Positions 8,401 to 17,075 of a stretch of 64,000 nt of DNA are shown piece after piece. The stretch lies in the NCBI RefSeq assembly GCF_023715585.1, contig NZ_JAMBOK010000001.1, forward strand, positions 1,178,001 through 1,242,000, given 5' to 3'. The position numbers and the translations under genes were made by a program. The notes beneath the pieces were generated by a model, which saw nothing but the letters and a program-made list of their open reading frames with translations, was not told the origin of the DNA and made no database searches. The stretch comes from Sporosarcina luteola (GTDB lineage Bacteria > Bacillota > Bacilli > Bacillales_A > Planococcaceae). The stretch's first letter is position 1; each line of letters starts with the position of its first letter.

Positions 8401-9333
8401 TCACTTTATTAATCCGTCATGGATCTTTTCAATATTATATCGTAAAAACTTAACATATGTCCCGCCGTCCGTCCCCGGTTTTCCGAGCTCATCCGAATAA
8501 AGTTCTGAAACGATTTCAACGCCTGTCTCCTTCGACACGGTTTCCATCGGACGTCGATCGACATTCGTTTCAACAAATAAGGCTGGCACATCGTGCTCCT
8601 TGATAAAATCTACCAAGTTCTTGATTTGACGCGGCGTACCGATTTCCTCTGTGTCGATATCCCAGAGGAACGCTTCCTGCAATCCATAGCGATCCGTCAT
8701 ATATTGATAGGCACGTTCGCTAGTGACAAGGATGCGGTGCTGTTCAGGAATCTCGCTAATTTTCGACTTATACAACTCATCGATTTCATTCAATTCCTTC
8801 AACAATGCGTCCGCATTCTTCTTATAGGAGTCACTATGGTCAGGGTCGATTTCCGATAAGGCGTCACGTGCATTTTCCACCATTTGTATGCCTACGATCG
8901 GATCAAGAAAAGCATGAGGATTAATCTCCTCTTCTTTCCCGTCAGCGGACGTAATATATTTCGGTTCCACGCCGGCCATCAATTCATAGACATCCTTCTC
9001 ATCTTTTCCGACGGAGGCGATCAGTATGGAAAACCAGCCATTTTTTCCGCCTTCCAAATTCAGGCCGTTATAAAAAACCGCATCCGCATCGGCGGCTTTT
9101 TTGATGTCCTCGGGCAACGGTTCGTACTCATGCGGATCAGTGCCTAGCGGAACCATACTATGAACGTCAACCCGATCTCCTCCCACTTCATTTACAATAT
9201 CAGTTAGTATGGAAAATGTAGCTGCGATTTGGAGTTTATCCTCCTCAGCCCCCTCTTTTTTCCCGCCACAAGCACTGAAAAGCAATGCCGCCATTATAGA
9301 CATAATGCAAAGCGTCAAAAGTTTACGATTCAT
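8401..9333 (-). CDS. mntC: Manganese ABC transporter, substrate-binding lipoprotein
   Basis: A 310-residue cluster A-I solute-binding protein anchored through the lipobox LLFSACGG. The metal ligands expected for the Mn-binding branch are visible in order: His in GTDPHEYEP, His in NPHAFLD, Glu in TSERAYQY and Asp in LYSDELG. A His-His-Glu-Asp set favours Mn2+ over Zn2+, whose binders usually have a third His and a His-rich loop, absent here. It overlaps the permease gene by 4 bp. Named after the staphylococcal mntABC order; the B. subtilis equivalent is called MntA. The two MntR-like operators upstream of the operon support the manganese assignment. Confidence 0.9.
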   Translation of the reverse strand: MNRKLLTLCIMSIMAALLFSACGGKKEGAEEDKLQIAATFSILTDIVNEVGGDRVDVHSMVPLGTDPHEYEPLPEDIKKAADADAVFYNGLNLEGGKNGWFSILIASVGKDEKDVYELMAGVEPKYITSADGKEEEINPHAFLDPIVGIQMVENARDALSEIDPDHSDSYKKNADALLKELNEIDELYKSKISEIPEQHRILVTSERAYQYMTDRYGLQEAFLWDIDTEEIGTPRQIKNLVDFIKEHDVPALFVETNVDRRPMETVSKETGVEIVSELYSDELGKPGTDGGTYVKFLRYNIEKIHDGLIK

Positions 9334-10214
9334 TCAAAAGACTCCTTCTTTCTAGTAATTACTCCATTTCTATTTTTCCGGATCCTGACGGAACGCCAAT
9401 AGATACCTTGTTTAGGTGCAAATACAAAGGCGATCAGGAACAAGACCGTTGTAACGAGAACAATGACCGCACCGGATGATAAATTATGCTCAAAGCTGAA
9501 ATACAGTCCGATAATTGCTGAGAACGCGCCGAACGCCGCAGAAAGTACAATCATCACGGACAATCGGTTCGTCAATAAGTAAGCTGTCGAAGCTGGAGTG
9601 ATGAGCATTGCCACAACGAGGATGACACCGACCGTCTGCAGAGAGGCCACCGTCACCAATGTCAGTAGGATCATCAGCACATAATGGATCAGCCGATTCG
9701 GCAACCCGTAGGAAGCTGCAAATGTGGGATCGAACGTGCTGACGAGCAGTTCTTTATAGAACAGAATGACGACGAGCAATACGATCGTTCCAATGATTAA
9801 AGTCATCCACATATCTGAGGATCTAACGGAAAGTACATTCCCGAACAAAATGCTTGTCAAATCTATGGTTGATTTCGCCTTGGCGATCAAGATGATGCCT
9901 AGTGCAAAAAATGAACTGAAAACGATACCAATGGACGAATCATTTTTCACCCGGCTGTTTTGTGAAATAAAACCGATGCCGACAGAAGTCAAGAGCCCAG
10001 TGAAGACTGCCCCGTAAAGATAATTGATGCCAAGCATATAAGAGACCGCAATGCCAGGCAGAACCGCGTGCGAAATGGCATCCCCCATCAACGCCATGCC
10101 CCGTAGAATGATGAAGCAGCCAATCACTCCGCATATGATGCCGACCATGATTGAAGTAAACAATGCCTTCTGCAAAAACACATAATTTTGGATGTCGGAA
10201 ATGAAATCCATCAT
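9330..10214 (-). CDS. mntB: Manganese ABC transporter, permease
   Basis: 294-residue ABC-3 family permease with about eight hydrophobic helices. The MALMGDAISHAVLPGIAVSY segment near residue 40 is the family's coupling region. It overlaps mntA and mntC by 4 bp each, so the three are one translational unit. There is only one permease gene, so the channel is presumably a homodimer, unlike B. subtilis, which has two permeases in its mnt operon. Confidence 0.93.
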   Translation of the reverse strand: MMDFISDIQNYVFLQKALFTSIMVGIICGVIGCFIILRGMALMGDAISHAVLPGIAVSYMLGINYLYGAVFTGLLTSVGIGFISQNSRVKNDSSIGIVFSSFFALGIILIAKAKSTIDLTSILFGNVLSVRSSDMWMTLIIGTIVLLVVILFYKELLVSTFDPTFAASYGLPNRLIHYVLMILLTLVTVASLQTVGVILVVAMLITPASTAYLLTNRLSVMIVLSAAFGAFSAIIGLYFSFEHNLSSGAVIVLVTTVLFLIAFVFAPKQGIYWRSVRIRKNRNGVITRKKESFE

Positions 10215-10954
10215 CTAACGACCCCCAATGCATCCCAAACTCCATATTGCGAATGGTATGCGGTTCTCAAGTATTCAGACTGCATGACCCGTGCCACCGG
10301 ACCAAATGCAATCAACTCTTTATTGAGCAGGAGTAGTTCATCAAAATAATCTTCTACTTTGGACAAATCATGATGAACAACAAATACCGAGTCCCCCCCA
10401 TCCCTCAGCTCCTTCAGTATGCCGATGATAAGCGCCTCACTCGTGACATCGATGCCGACGAACGGTTCATCCAAAAAGAAGATATTCGCTTTTTGTGCTA
10501 GTGCCCGTGCCAAAAATACACGTTGCTGCTGCCCACCCGACAACTCGCCGATCTGCCGGTTGGCAAACTGATCCATCCCGACCTTTTGCAGACATTCCAG
10601 TGCCCACCGCTTTTCGGACTTTCCAGGACGCCGGAAGATGCCGACTTGAGGATAGGTCCCTAACAGAACAGTCTTCAGTACTGTTATCGGGAAATCCCAA
10701 TCGATTGCTGCCCGTTGAGGAACATATGCGACTTTTTTCCGGACATCTTTCATCGGCTTGCCGTCTACCAACACCTCTCCATGATCTCGATGAATCAACT
10801 CCAAAATCGCTTTCATCAAAGTGGATTTGCCAGCCCCATTCGGACCAATGATGCCGATCAGCTTCCCGCCGTCCACATTGAAATTGATAGTACTCAATAC
10901 ATTTTCCCCATCATAAGAAACCGATAAATTTCTCACCTCTACTTGATAGGTCAT
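10211..10954 (-). CDS. mntA: Manganese ABC transporter, ATPase
   Basis: 247 residues. Walker A GPNGAGKSTL near 38, Q-loop YVPQRAAIDWDFP, ABC signature LSGGQQQRVFLARALAQ and Walker B IFFLDEPFVGID are all intact. The Q-loop wording is typical of metal-transporter (ZnuC/MntB-type) ATPases. It is the first gene of the operon; AGAAAGAGTGATG precedes the ATG, and MntR-like sites lie 50-115 bp upstream. B. subtilis calls this subunit MntB. Confidence 0.93.
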   Translation of the reverse strand: MTYQVEVRNLSVSYDGENVLSTINFNVDGGKLIGIIGPNGAGKSTLMKAILELIHRDHGEVLVDGKPMKDVRKKVAYVPQRAAIDWDFPITVLKTVLLGTYPQVGIFRRPGKSEKRWALECLQKVGMDQFANRQIGELSGGQQQRVFLARALAQKANIFFLDEPFVGIDVTSEALIIGILKELRDGGDSVFVVHHDLSKVEDYFDELLLLNKELIAFGPVARVMQSEYLRTAYHSQYGVWDALGVVR

Positions 10955-11006
10955 TTAAACATCACTCTTTCTAAATTAAAATTAATTATTATTGCATACC
11001 CAATAA

Positions 11007-11022
11007 GTTTCCCAAAGGCAAC
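11007..11022 (-). promoter_or_regulatory. Probable MntR operator, proximal
   Basis: On the minus strand GTTGCCTTTGGGAAAC, very close to the MntR box of Bacillus (TTTGCCTTAAGGAAAC type). It overlaps a plausible -35 (TTGCCT) of the mnt operon, so Mn-loaded MntR would block the promoter. The -10 is not clear. Confidence 0.65.
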
Positions 11023-11053
11023 TTTCAGCATAAAAAAATAAGACGACACAAAT

Positions 11054-11069
11054 GTTTCCCTCGGGAAAC
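11054..11069 (-). promoter_or_regulatory. Probable MntR operator, distal
   Basis: A perfect inverted repeat GTTTCCCTCGGGAAAC, sharing GGGAAAC half sites with the proximal box and centred 47 bp from it. It may be a second MntR site for the same operon. Confidence 0.55.
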
Positions 11070-11128
11070 TTTACTCTTCTATATTAATCGATTCATTTCA
11101 CATTGTAAAGAAGAATTATTCATCAATA

Positions 11129-11169
11129 TAAAAAAGCCGACCGCCCATTTTACATCGGGTAGTCGGCTG
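11129..11169 (-). terminator. Terminator after the GIY-YIG gene
   Basis: AGCCGACTACCC pairs with GGGCGGTCGGCT (one mismatch, one G-T pair) followed by T6 on the minus strand, 8 bp after the stop. Confidence 0.8.
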
Positions 11170-11176
11170 CATTCAA

Positions 11177-11551
11177 TTATTCGAAAAACACTTTGTCTAC
11201 ATTATATTTTGCACGCAATGTATTGATGATATACGTTTCATAGATTTCCCGTTCCATCGGATCTTCGATAACGATGACAGAGATCTTGTTAATTTCATCG
11301 CGGTGATTTTTCACGGGTGACACATTGTCTTCAAGATGTTTTTTCACTCGCTGACGAAGCTTCCTTGCTTTCCCCGCGAATAGTAGTTCATCACTTTTAT
11401 TGTAAAAAAGGATGAGTCCCCCTTTATCGCGCGGGATTTCATGAAGATCGATAAAGCCGTTGATCGGTTTGATCGGTGCTTCCTCTGCTTTCATTTCTTG
11501 CTTGCGCTGCTGAATGGTGACATCCGGCTTCGGAATTGTAATTGAGATCAT
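11177..11551 (-). CDS. GIY-YIG nuclease-like protein
   Basis: 124 residues. The second half has the GIY-YIG fold seen in nucleotide excision and small stand-alone nucleases: GGLILFYNKSDELLFAGKA in place of the two tripeptides, then LRQRVKKHL with the conserved Arg, and a Glu in DPMEREIYETYIINTLRAKYN. The first 35 residues are polar and probably flexible. The canonical Tyr of the first tripeptide is replaced (LILFY), so activity is uncertain. It stands alone and has its own terminator. Confidence 0.75.
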   Translation of the reverse strand: MISITIPKPDVTIQQRKQEMKAEEAPIKPINGFIDLHEIPRDKGGLILFYNKSDELLFAGKARKLRQRVKKHLEDNVSPVKNHRDEINKISVIVIEDPMEREIYETYIINTLRAKYNVDKVFFE

Positions 11552-11721
11552 TCATTTTCACGTCCTCTTCTTTTGTGAATCTAAATCCTACCATAATTTT
11601 GAACGGAATGCGAAATGTTATGCTGTACGGTCATGAACCGACGTATTTATTCAAAAAGGTCATTTGTCATTCCTCGTCACATATACTAGAGGACTTACGG
11701 AAAAGAAAGGACGGTGCCAAG

Positions 11722-12336
11722 TTGGATTTTCCGGTTTCCATATTGACGAAGAAACTTCCAAATACCTCGCCTAAAATCAATGTTTATTACCCGGTTGTAA
11801 CGCAAATGAAAGATGCACTCATTCAACGGAAAATGAACAGCGCCATCATCCGTACTCTCAATGAAATCCTTGTCGATCAACAATTTTACAATCCTGCACT
11901 CGTCGAACTGCTAGCCAATTTTGAAATTAAGAACAATCAGCGTGGCATTCTCAGTTTAAATTTAATTGTTTACTCCTTCACTGGTGGTGCTCATGGGAAT
12001 ACAATCATCAGGTCACTTACGTTTGATACGAAAACCGGCAAGCAATATGAACTCCAAGACCTCTTCAAACCGGGAAGCGATTATGTGAAGAAGTTGTCCG
12101 ACATAATACGTGTTGACATTGCCAAATGGGACGTCCAATTATTGGACCCCCCATTTACAGTAATCAGACCTGATCAGGACTTCTATATTGCCGACACATC
12201 CCTTGTCGTCTACTTCCAGTTGTATGAAATCACACCATATGTATGGGGATTTCCTTACTTCCCGATTCCGATATTGGATATCGCGGATATCATTAAACCT
12301 CAAGGTCCTCTCGACCGAATGATGGCTTTTACGTAA
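11722..12336 (+). CDS. DUF3298/DUF4163-like (RsiV-type) protein
   Basis: About 204 residues from a TTG with AAAGGACGG 7-8 nt upstream; the longer frame from 11542 would overlap the 5' end of the opposing gene and lacks a ribosome site. It has the DUF4163 pattern (INVYYPVVTQM) followed by the DUF3298 block with YSFTGGAHGNTIIRSLTFD, and LQDLFKPGSDYVKKLSDII. Such domains occur in lysozyme-binding anti-sigma factor RsiV and in secreted proteins, but here there is no obvious signal peptide or membrane helix. The role is unknown. Confidence 0.75.
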   Translation: MDFPVSILTKKLPNTSPKINVYYPVVTQMKDALIQRKMNSAIIRTLNEILVDQQFYNPALVELLANFEIKNNQRGILSLNLIVYSFTGGAHGNTIIRSLTFDTKTGKQYELQDLFKPGSDYVKKLSDIIRVDIAKWDVQLLDPPFTVIRPDQDFYIADTSLVVYFQLYEITPYVWGFPYFPIPILDIADIIKPQGPLDRMMAFT

Positions 12337-12337
12337 A

Positions 12338-12375
12338 AAGCGTGCAGTGGATATCAGCTGCGCGCATTTTTTTGT
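12338..12375 (+). terminator. Terminator after the DUF3298 gene
   Basis: GCGTGCAG, a 10-nt loop and CTGCGCGC followed by a T7 run. It overlaps the last codons of the convergent TIMP-like gene. Confidence 0.75.
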
Positions 12376-12929
12376 TTTTTCTTATATTGGAAACCAAGAA
12401 AAATAGCAAGTAAACCAAGAACGAAAAAGCCGAACCCCAACCATGGAATGTCTTCATCTAAAGTTTCCCGTGGACTGTCAGCATTGCTAACTTCCCGACC
12501 TTCACCCAGTGCGTTCAAGTCTTCTGCAGCGTTGGAAAGTTCAGTTGTCCTATGACAAATCGTTGTGGATAAAGTGCCCGGTACATACATATTACTTGCC
12601 GATGCATACACAAGATATTTTTGCCCCTCTTCAAAGAAGTATCCACAATCCCCGTCAGCATAACCTGTAGTAATGGACGTCACGGATTCATCTATTCCCT
12701 TCCAGTTTTTATCCACTTTAAGATGGACTGTTCTGCCATAGGAGCCCCCAAAGAACTTCTTATTCTCGACAATTTCCAGCACTTCGCCACTAAATACTGC
12801 ATCCGCCTCATCTAATGCTTCTTCCGGCGATGGCGGCATGACGCATGAGCAAGCAGAAGCATCCAATGGTTTCCACCATACTACAACCAAGAACAATAGG
12901 CCGACAGGAAGTATATTTTTAACTCTCAA
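12354..12929 (-). CDS. Membrane-anchored TIMP/netrin-like (NTR) protein
   Basis: Signal peptide (NILPVGLLFLVVVWW) with probable cleavage after ASA, leaving an N-terminal Cys in CSCVMPPSPEEAL. This CxC start, then DADAVFSGEV and a later YADGDCGYFFEEGQKYLVYA and ICHRT, is the layout of bacterial TIMP-like NTR domains. A C-terminal membrane helix (WLGFGFFVLGLLAIFLGF) and a lysine-rich tail anchor it outside the cell. The frame opens 20 codons earlier, but the TTG at 12929 has GAGAGGGG 10 nt upstream, so I start there. The function of such domains in bacteria is not established. Confidence 0.75.
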   Translation of the reverse strand: MRVKNILPVGLLFLVVVWWKPLDASACSCVMPPSPEEALDEADAVFSGEVLEIVENKKFFGGSYGRTVHLKVDKNWKGIDESVTSITTGYADGDCGYFFEEGQKYLVYASASNMYVPGTLSTTICHRTTELSNAAEDLNALGEGREVSNADSPRETLDEDIPWLGFGFFVLGLLAIFLGFQYKKKQKNARS

Positions 12930-12996
12930 ACGATTCCAACCCCTCTCCCTAGTTAACAAGTAGACGTTGTTGGAAGAAGTTCGTTTCAAAATTCAA

Positions 12997-13671
12997 TCAA
13001 CAAACTGGAACAATAAGATTTGCTTCATTATTCTTCGGTGAATTCACAGCAGATGAGACACTATAGGCATCCATCTGCTTCTCATCGAATGAACGCAACA
13101 TATTCCCCAGGAAATCCATATCATCATTTCGTGGATCAAGCCAGGCCGCCTCGTCCTCCCTGTTCAAAATGACCGGCATCCTGTCATGAATCGGTTTCAT
13201 CAATTCATTCGGCGCGGTCGTAATCGCAGTGCAAGTATGGATGACCTGACCGTCAGGAGACTTCCATGATTCCCACAGCCCCGCTATGGCGAATAGCTCA
13301 TCATTCTTAAGCCTGATGCGCATCGGAATCTTCTCTCCGTCTTTCTTTTGCCATTCATAAAACGAATCCGCTGGAAGGATGCAACGCTGTTTTTGGAAAG
13401 CTTTCCGGAAGCTTGGTTTTTCGGCTACCGTTTCAGCCCGGGCATTGATCATTTTGTAACCGATCTTCTCGTCTTTTGCCCACGGCGGGATCAGCCCCCA
13501 GCGAAGATGCCCCAACCGGTTTTTCCGACCATCATTGATGACGGCAACGACTTGTTGGGAAGGAGCAATGTTGTAGCTCGGTATATAGTCACTTTCGGAA
13601 AAGGCCGACTCAATATCGAATCGGTCGATGATTTCATAATACGGGGCGAATAAAGTGAAACGGCCGCACAT
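12997..13671 (-). CDS. SRAP-domain protein (HMCES/YedK family)
   Basis: 224 residues from the second ATG, which puts the catalytic Cys at position 2 (MCGRFTLF) and has AGGTGG upstream. SRAP proteins crosslink to abasic sites in single-stranded DNA through Cys2. Other hallmarks: SYNIAPSQQ, LRWGLIPPWAKDEKIGYKMINARAETVAEKPSF (a family-wide block), the C-terminal MPVIL and a His in IHDRMPVIL. Divergent from the phosphatase gene at 13767, with a 14-bp palindrome between them. Confidence 0.93.
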   Translation of the reverse strand: MCGRFTLFAPYYEIIDRFDIESAFSESDYIPSYNIAPSQQVVAVINDGRKNRLGHLRWGLIPPWAKDEKIGYKMINARAETVAEKPSFRKAFQKQRCILPADSFYEWQKKDGEKIPMRIRLKNDELFAIAGLWESWKSPDGQVIHTCTAITTAPNELMKPIHDRMPVILNREDEAAWLDPRNDDMDFLGNMLRSFDEKQMDAYSVSSAVNSPKNNEANLIVPVC

Positions 13672-13705
13672 AGGCATCCACCTCTTTCTTTAAAGATAAT
13701 TTAGT

Positions 13706-13719
13706 TAATGGTACCATTA
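13706..13719. promoter_or_regulatory. Palindrome between divergent genes
   Basis: TAATGGTACCATTA is a perfect 14-bp palindrome centred between the SRAP and phosphatase starts. It could be an operator for a dimeric regulator of both genes, but no matching known site comes to mind. Confidence 0.35.
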
Positions 13720-13766
13720 TCTATGGAGAGAATCATGAATAGTGATGCAAAGAAAAGGTGAATTTC

Positions 13767-14192
13767 ATGTCAAACAAACAGTATAAGGCATTGGTTGCAG
13801 ATCGGATCTTCTTCGGCGGAGTCGATGCAATTGATGAATTGGTGGCTAATGAAAAGATTGACGTAATCTTTGACTTGAGAGCAAAAGTGGACGGACCTTT
13901 GCCGAGTAACTTAAGTGTCCATCAGCCTCTATTGGATGACGCGGATGAACAAGATCATTCAATCCGTGAAGCGGTAAACAAAGTTATGGACGCATACAAT
14001 AGTGGGAAAAATGTCTATTTCCACTGCAATACTGGAAGAGGCCGCGGCGGCACACTCGCGGCAGCCACTTTGCTTGAATTGGGCAAAGCAGAGGATATCG
14101 AGGAAGCAGAGCTGATGACACAAATAATCCGTCCCGAAACGAACATTAAACCTGCATTCAAAGCTGCATTAAGCCGCATTTATGCAAAGTGA
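13767..14192 (+). CDS. Dual-specificity/tyrosine phosphatase-like protein
   Basis: 141 residues from an ATG 8 nt after AAAAGGTG; the GTG three codons earlier sits inside the ribosome site. The P-loop HCNTGRGRGG matches HCx5R, and FDLRAKVDGP with an Asp-rich DDADEQDHS loop could supply the general acid. Such small cysteine phosphatases act on phosphotyrosine or other phosphate esters; the substrate is unknown. Confidence 0.85.
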   Translation: MSNKQYKALVADRIFFGGVDAIDELVANEKIDVIFDLRAKVDGPLPSNLSVHQPLLDDADEQDHSIREAVNKVMDAYNSGKNVYFHCNTGRGRGGTLAAATLLELGKAEDIEEAELMTQIIRPETNIKPAFKAALSRIYAK

Positions 14193-14230
14193 AAAAGTGG
14201 AGGCCGGGGATTTCCCCGCCTCCACTTTTT
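14193..14230. terminator. Bidirectional terminator
   Basis: AAAAAGTGGAGGC pairs with GCCTCCACTTTTT around an inner GGGGATTTCCCC hairpin, between the convergent phosphatase and BCCT genes. Confidence 0.85.
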
Positions 14231-14236
14231 GGTTTC

Positions 14237-15838
14237 CTAGACATCAGGCCGATCCCGCTTCCTTCTTCTTGCCTTCTTTTTCACTTCCTGCTCAATCTTT
14301 TCAAATTGACGAATGTCAGTTGGCCTGACGGTAATCGGTTCTTTCCCCAACAATTTACCTAGGGATAACATGAGCAAAATGAGAAAGAGCGTGAACGGAA
14401 GAGCAGAAACGAGAGACGCTGATTGCAGTGCTTCCAAGCCGCCCGCATAGAGCAAAACTGCTGCAATCGCAGACATAAGGAAACCCCAAATCATTTTGAC
14501 AACTAGCGGAGGGAACAAGCTCCCTCTCGTCGTCATACTTGCCAGGATATATGTCGCGGAATCCGCAGAAGTAATTAAGAACGTAAAAATAAGAACGACA
14601 GACAGAACAGACATGACTCCAGTAAATGGCAAGTGTTTCAGTGTTTCGAAAATGGCCGAGGTGACATCTGCATCTACCGCTTCCGCAATGCGCGTCCCGT
14701 TATTCAAATCGCTGTACAATGCCGTCCCGCCCAATGTGGCAATCCACATGCAGGCGAACACAGGCGGAATGATCATCACTCCCGCAATGAACTCACGGAC
14801 CGTACGACCTTTCGAAACACGGGCAACAAAAGCACCGACGAACGGAGACCAAGCAATTGTCCATGCCCAGTAAAAGATCGTCCACTCTCTCACCCAAGTC
14901 CCGCCTTGATAAGGCTGCAGCCTCAAACTATAACGAATGAAATTATTAATGTAGTCCCCAATCGCCAATGTGAAGCTCTCCAAAATGAAGACTTTCGGAC
15001 CGACGAAAAAGAAAAAGACAAGCATCGCAATCGCCATCGCTAAATTGAAGTTGCCCAAATATGCAATCCCTTTACCCAAGCCGGAAGACGCAGAAATCAT
15101 ATAGGCAACGAAAACAACGAAAATAATGAGCAGCTGTACCCAATATGTATTTTTAGTTTGGAAGACATATTCTAATCCGCCGCTCATCTGCAACACACCC
15201 ATCCCGAGCGATGTCGCTATTCCCATAACGGTTGCAATAACGGCAAACGAGTCAATTCCCGTCTTCAAATACCGGTTGGAACCGACCAAGGGCTCCAAAG
15301 CAGTCGAAATAAGGCCATCCTTCTTTTTACGGAACTGCAGAAAGGCGATGACAAGCCCTACAATGCCGAAAATCCCCCATTGCGAAATCCCCCAATGGAA
15401 AAACGAATAGCCCATTGCAATCCTGGCAGCATTATCGGATTGCGGCTCGACGCCATTCACAGGCGAAGCAAAATAATGACTCATCGGTTCCGCCACTCCC
15501 CAAAAGACAAGTCCTACTCCAAAGCCAGCTGAAAAAAGCATCCCGATCCAAGTGAAAAATGGATATTCAGGCCTTTCATCATCCCCCCCTAAACGGATTG
15601 CACCATATTTACTGATTGCCAATCCAATTAAAAAAGCGATGATAATGAAAACGGTCAATAAATAAAACCAACCAAACTTTGCAGTCGTGAATCCGTATAA
15701 TTGTCCTGCAACCTTTTCAAAAGGTTTCGGTATGACTGCACCAAGAACTACTAGTACAAAAATGACGACTGCCGATATGGAAAACACCGGGTTCTTCCAA
15801 AACTTTCTGTCCAAAGCAAAATCGACTCCCATAAACAT
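14237..15838 (-). CDS. BCCT-family transporter (glycine betaine/choline type)
   Basis: 533 residues with 12 membrane helices. The family signature is present in WTIFYWAWTIAWSPFVGAF followed by ARVSKGRTVREF, as are GYSFFHWGISQWGIF and the Gly-rich segment AGFGVGLVFWGVAEP. BCCT carriers take up betaine, choline or carnitine for osmoprotection, usually with Na+. The C-terminal tail ends in a Lys/Arg cluster (KKKARRRKRDR), as in osmosensing members. The ribosome site before the first ATG is poor; the second ATG, two codons on, is equally possible. OpuD-like, but the substrate cannot be read from sequence. Confidence 0.9.
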   Translation of the reverse strand: MFMGVDFALDRKFWKNPVFSISAVVIFVLVVLGAVIPKPFEKVAGQLYGFTTAKFGWFYLLTVFIIIAFLIGLAISKYGAIRLGGDDERPEYPFFTWIGMLFSAGFGVGLVFWGVAEPMSHYFASPVNGVEPQSDNAARIAMGYSFFHWGISQWGIFGIVGLVIAFLQFRKKKDGLISTALEPLVGSNRYLKTGIDSFAVIATVMGIATSLGMGVLQMSGGLEYVFQTKNTYWVQLLIIFVVFVAYMISASSGLGKGIAYLGNFNLAMAIAMLVFFFFVGPKVFILESFTLAIGDYINNFIRYSLRLQPYQGGTWVREWTIFYWAWTIAWSPFVGAFVARVSKGRTVREFIAGVMIIPPVFACMWIATLGGTALYSDLNNGTRIAEAVDADVTSAIFETLKHLPFTGVMSVLSVVLIFTFLITSADSATYILASMTTRGSLFPPLVVKMIWGFLMSAIAAVLLYAGGLEALQSASLVSALPFTLFLILLMLSLGKLLGKEPITVRPTDIRQFEKIEQEVKKKARRRKRDRPDV

Positions 15839-15907
15839 AGTTACAGAGTCTATACCCTAAATTTAAGCAAGTTAACGTCCCTCTTCAAAAACCGGCCCAA
15901 TCCCCCT

Positions 15908-17071
15908 TCAGCTCTGCCGTTTCCGGATGACCAAAATATATAATGCAAGTACTGCAATCACGAGAAGACTTGATAGCAAATACACATTACGATAACCCAT
16001 CTGAACTGCAACAATCCCTAAGACATATGATCCAACAGCAAGCCCCGAGTCGAATAACGTGAAGAACGTGGCGGTCGCATATCCGCTCCTTTGATGTGTT
16101 GTCGATTGAATGGCAAGCGTCTGCATGCTCGGCACGAGCGCTCCATAGCCAAGCCCGACAAAAGCTCCAGCTATTAGAAATAAACCGGGGGAGCTCATGA
16201 AAGAGAGGATGAACAGACCGAAGGAGAATAGCAGGAAACCGGGGATCAAAATATAGGCCGATCCTTTTTCATCAAAAATCCTTCCTGTAAATGGCCGCGT
16301 AATGAGCATGACCGCCGCAAAGACGACAAAAAAGAAACTGGCTAGCGCCAATAAACCTTTTTCTTGGGCATAAATTGATAAATAAGATAAGACACTTGCA
16401 TAAGAAAATGCGATCAAACTCGCCAAAAACGCAATTGGCATCGCTCTTTTCTCAAAGAGGTCGTTCCATGTAAATCTTTTCGACTTGTTTTCATTACGGA
16501 CCGTTTCAGGCTCGGGAATAAGAAGTGCCATGAGCGCTCCGATAGTCATTAGGACACTCATTAAGATGAATAGTACATCGTAGGAATAGGTTTGGATGAT
16601 GAAGAGCGCGATGAACGGCCCGATGACAACAGCCAAATTTGTCGACATGACGAAATAGCCAAGTCCCGCTCCGCGTCTCGTTTTCGGAACGATATCCGCG
16701 GCAAGTGAACCTGCTGCTGTCGTAACGATGCTGAACCAGATTCCTTGGAAGAAACGCAATGCCAGCAATCCGCCGAATGGAGTAATGAAATAATAAAGTA
16801 TGGTGCAGATGAGATAGAAGAACAAGCTGATCAACAACATTTTCCGCTTCCCTGCAATATCGAGCAACTTGCCACTAAATGGCCGGACAATTATGGCAGA
16901 CACTAAGAAGATCGTCATCAACAAACCTGCTTCTTCATCCGTCCGGCTTAAAGCATCTATTGCGTAAAGCGGCAATGTTGATACCAAACCGTAAAACACA
17001 ATGAAAACGGATAAATTCGTTAAGAATAGACTAATGAACGGCTTTGTCCAAATCGGTTCTTTATGATTCAT
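15908..17071 (-). CDS. MFS efflux transporter
   Basis: About 387 residues and 12 helices of the drug:H+ antiporter type, with RPFSGKLLDIAGKRKMLL (motif A) in the first half and RPFTGRIFDEKG in the second. The start chosen is the ATG 9 nt after GAAGGAG, 4 bp behind the MarR stop; the longer frame would overlap marR. Its place directly downstream of a MarR repressor implies induction by a toxic ligand. The substrate is unknown. Confidence 0.88.
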   Translation of the reverse strand: MNHKEPIWTKPFISLFLTNLSVFIVFYGLVSTLPLYAIDALSRTDEEAGLLMTIFLVSAIIVRPFSGKLLDIAGKRKMLLISLFFYLICTILYYFITPFGGLLALRFFQGIWFSIVTTAAGSLAADIVPKTRRGAGLGYFVMSTNLAVVIGPFIALFIIQTYSYDVLFILMSVLMTIGALMALLIPEPETVRNENKSKRFTWNDLFEKRAMPIAFLASLIAFSYASVLSYLSIYAQEKGLLALASFFFVVFAAVMLITRPFTGRIFDEKGSAYILIPGFLLFSFGLFILSFMSSPGLFLIAGAFVGLGYGALVPSMQTLAIQSTTHQRSGYATATFFTLFDSGLAVGSYVLGIVAVQMGYRNVYLLSSLLVIAVLALYILVIRKRQS

Positions 17072-17075
17072 AGAA

